From assembly GCA_015655075.1 (NCBI GenBank), contig JAATFT010000091.1, positions 124,001-188,000 on the forward strand: 64,000 nucleotides of DNA, given 5' to 3'. Under the pieces are notes generated by a model. That model did no database searches. It worked only from the letters and a program-made list of their open reading frames with translations, and had not been told where the DNA came from. Position numbers and translations under genes: made by a program. Positions 63,239 through 64,000 of this stretch are shown here, in pieces. Numbering within the stretch: the first letter of the stretch is position 1; each line of letters starts with the position of its first letter. This DNA comes from Clostridiales bacterium. GTDB lineage: Bacteria > Bacillota > Clostridia > Lachnospirales > Lachnospiraceae.

Positions 63239-64000
63239 TTATGATCTTTCTGCTGCGTTACATTGGATCCTGTATTGGCTGGGGGTAACGCCAAACTCCC
63301 TGATAAATACTTTTGAAAAATAGTTCTGGTCGGAGAAGCCGCATTGTTCTGAAATTTGATGGATAGAATCCGTTGTGCCTGCCAGGAGGTGAACGGCATG
63401 ATTTAACCGGGTTTCCTGTAAAAACTCATTGATTGACTTGCTGTAAGCTTTTTTAAAGGTATTTACGATAGTGGGTTTACTGTAGAAAAAATGGTTACTT
63501 AGGGAATCCAGGGTAATTTTAAAGGCAAAATTACTGTTAATGTATTTCTTGATTTCATGAGCCAAATTTTTGTCTGTGGAATTGAACCTGTTACTCAGGC
63601 TGATATATTCGGCGCAGACATTCATAATTGAAATGCAGGACAGAATCTGTTCCTTTGTCCTGGTAGGAATCCGGCTGATCTCCTTTTCAAGCAGATCCCT
63701 GTTTTTAATATATATGAGTGCTTTTTCCAAAACATAAGTCCGGCTGCCCTCCCTGGTATCCAATGTCTGTCCCATCATCAGATAACCGGATAATACGCCA
63801 AAATGGTAAAGAGGGGCAACTGCTTCATAAAATCCGAATTTGCACCGGTAAATGTATATCTCCTCTTTACTTTTCACAATGCTGAAAGCGTCTGCGTCGT
63901 TTTGGACACAGCCCTTTTTTATATCCGGATTTTGCTGAAGAAGGGAGCAGAAACCGGAAAGATTTTGCGGATATGCCGCAATTTCATGTAAATCTGTATC
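63239..64000 (-). CDS. AraC-family regulator with PocR-type sensor domain (5' part beyond window)
   Basis: 254 codons seen, open to the window edge. The N-terminal part matches PocR sensory domains (FCSLLQQNPDIKKGCVQNDADAF ... YRCKFGFYEAVAPLYHFGVLSGYLMMGQ). The C-terminal AraC DNA-binding domain has two helix-turn-helix units: ITLDSLSNHFFYSKPTIVNTFKKAYSKSINEFLQETRLNHAVHLL and IHQISEQCGFSDQNYFSKVFIREFGVTPSQYR. It faces the sugar ABC operon and is a candidate activator of it. The GTG at 63877 is internal, not the true start. Confidence 0.9.
   Translation of the reverse strand, partial: DTDLHEIAAYPQNLSGFCSLLQQNPDIKKGCVQNDADAFSIVKSKEEIYIYRCKFGFYEAVAPLYHFGVLSGYLMMGQTLDTREGSRTYVLEKALIYIKNRDLLEKEISRIPTRTKEQILSCISIMNVCAEYISLSNRFNSTDKNLAHEIKKYINSNFAFKITLDSLSNHFFYSKPTIVNTFKKAYSKSINEFLQETRLNHAVHLLAGTTDSIHQISEQCGFSDQNYFSKVFIREFGVTPSQYRIQCNAAERS

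Overview
The window looks like chromosome from a low-GC anaerobic Firmicute, most likely a Clostridia / Lachnospiraceae-type gut or plant-fibre fermenter. The evidence is AT-rich spacers, strong GGAGG ribosome sites, several TTG/GTG starts, many sugar-uptake operons each with its own LacI, RpiR or AraC regulator, GH51/GH1/GH13 glycosidases, a Fur/PerR-type regulator, FeoA and a nitrogenase-like reductase. No rRNA, tRNA or CRISPR was seen. Functions are assigned by reading motifs; no database search was run.

Layout. (1) 1-10.7 kb, iron block, all on the minus strand: an FTR1 permease (cut by the window edge), FeoA, a MocR-type regulator whose PLP lysine is replaced by Asp, and a six-gene operon of substrate-binding lipoprotein, NifH-like, NifD-like and NifK-like proteins, FecCD-type permease and ATPase. 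Four transcription units here carry the same GTTAG-N6-CTAAC palindrome, so the nitrogenase-like enzyme appears to belong to an iron regulon. I think this is the most novel system in the window: an importer coupled to an ATP-driven reductase, possibly for a metal chelate or tetrapyrrole. (2) 10.8-20.7 kb: an eight-gene rare-ketose or polyol operon (D-allulose/tagatose 3-epimerase-like protein, PfkB kinase, ribose-type ABC transporter, two dehydrogenases, class II aldolase) with a divergent LacI regulator. (3) 21.2-22.9 kb: a small island inserted in the 3' end of rpsR, flanked by a 22-bp direct repeat, carrying a toxin-antitoxin pair and a secreted-type protein. (4) 22.9-24.2 kb: rpsF-ssb-rpsR. 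(5) 24.4-34.7 kb: mixed housekeeping and sugar genes (nitronate monooxygenase-like, MscS, nitrilase, sugar isomerase, GH51 arabinofuranosidase, ROK kinase, hemolysin III, PerR-like). (6) 35-39.4 kb: a complete cellobiose-type PTS operon with 6-phospho-beta-glucosidase and RpiR regulator. (7) 41.1-50 kb: an alpha-glucan/cyclodextrin system made of secreted CGTase-like amylase, intracellular GH13, ABC importer and LacI regulator. (8) 50.4-56.3 kb: DEAD-box helicase with a long leader, DHH phosphoesterase, ClpB. (9) 56.6-64 kb: recombinase relic, then LacI regulator, Gfo/Idh oxidoreductase, a sugar ABC transporter and a PocR/AraC regulator running off the end.

A dispersed ~160-bp inverted-repeat element occurs at least five times, a second 172-bp palindromic element once, and three decayed genes (ArsR regulator, histidine kinase, serine recombinase) lie between operons.
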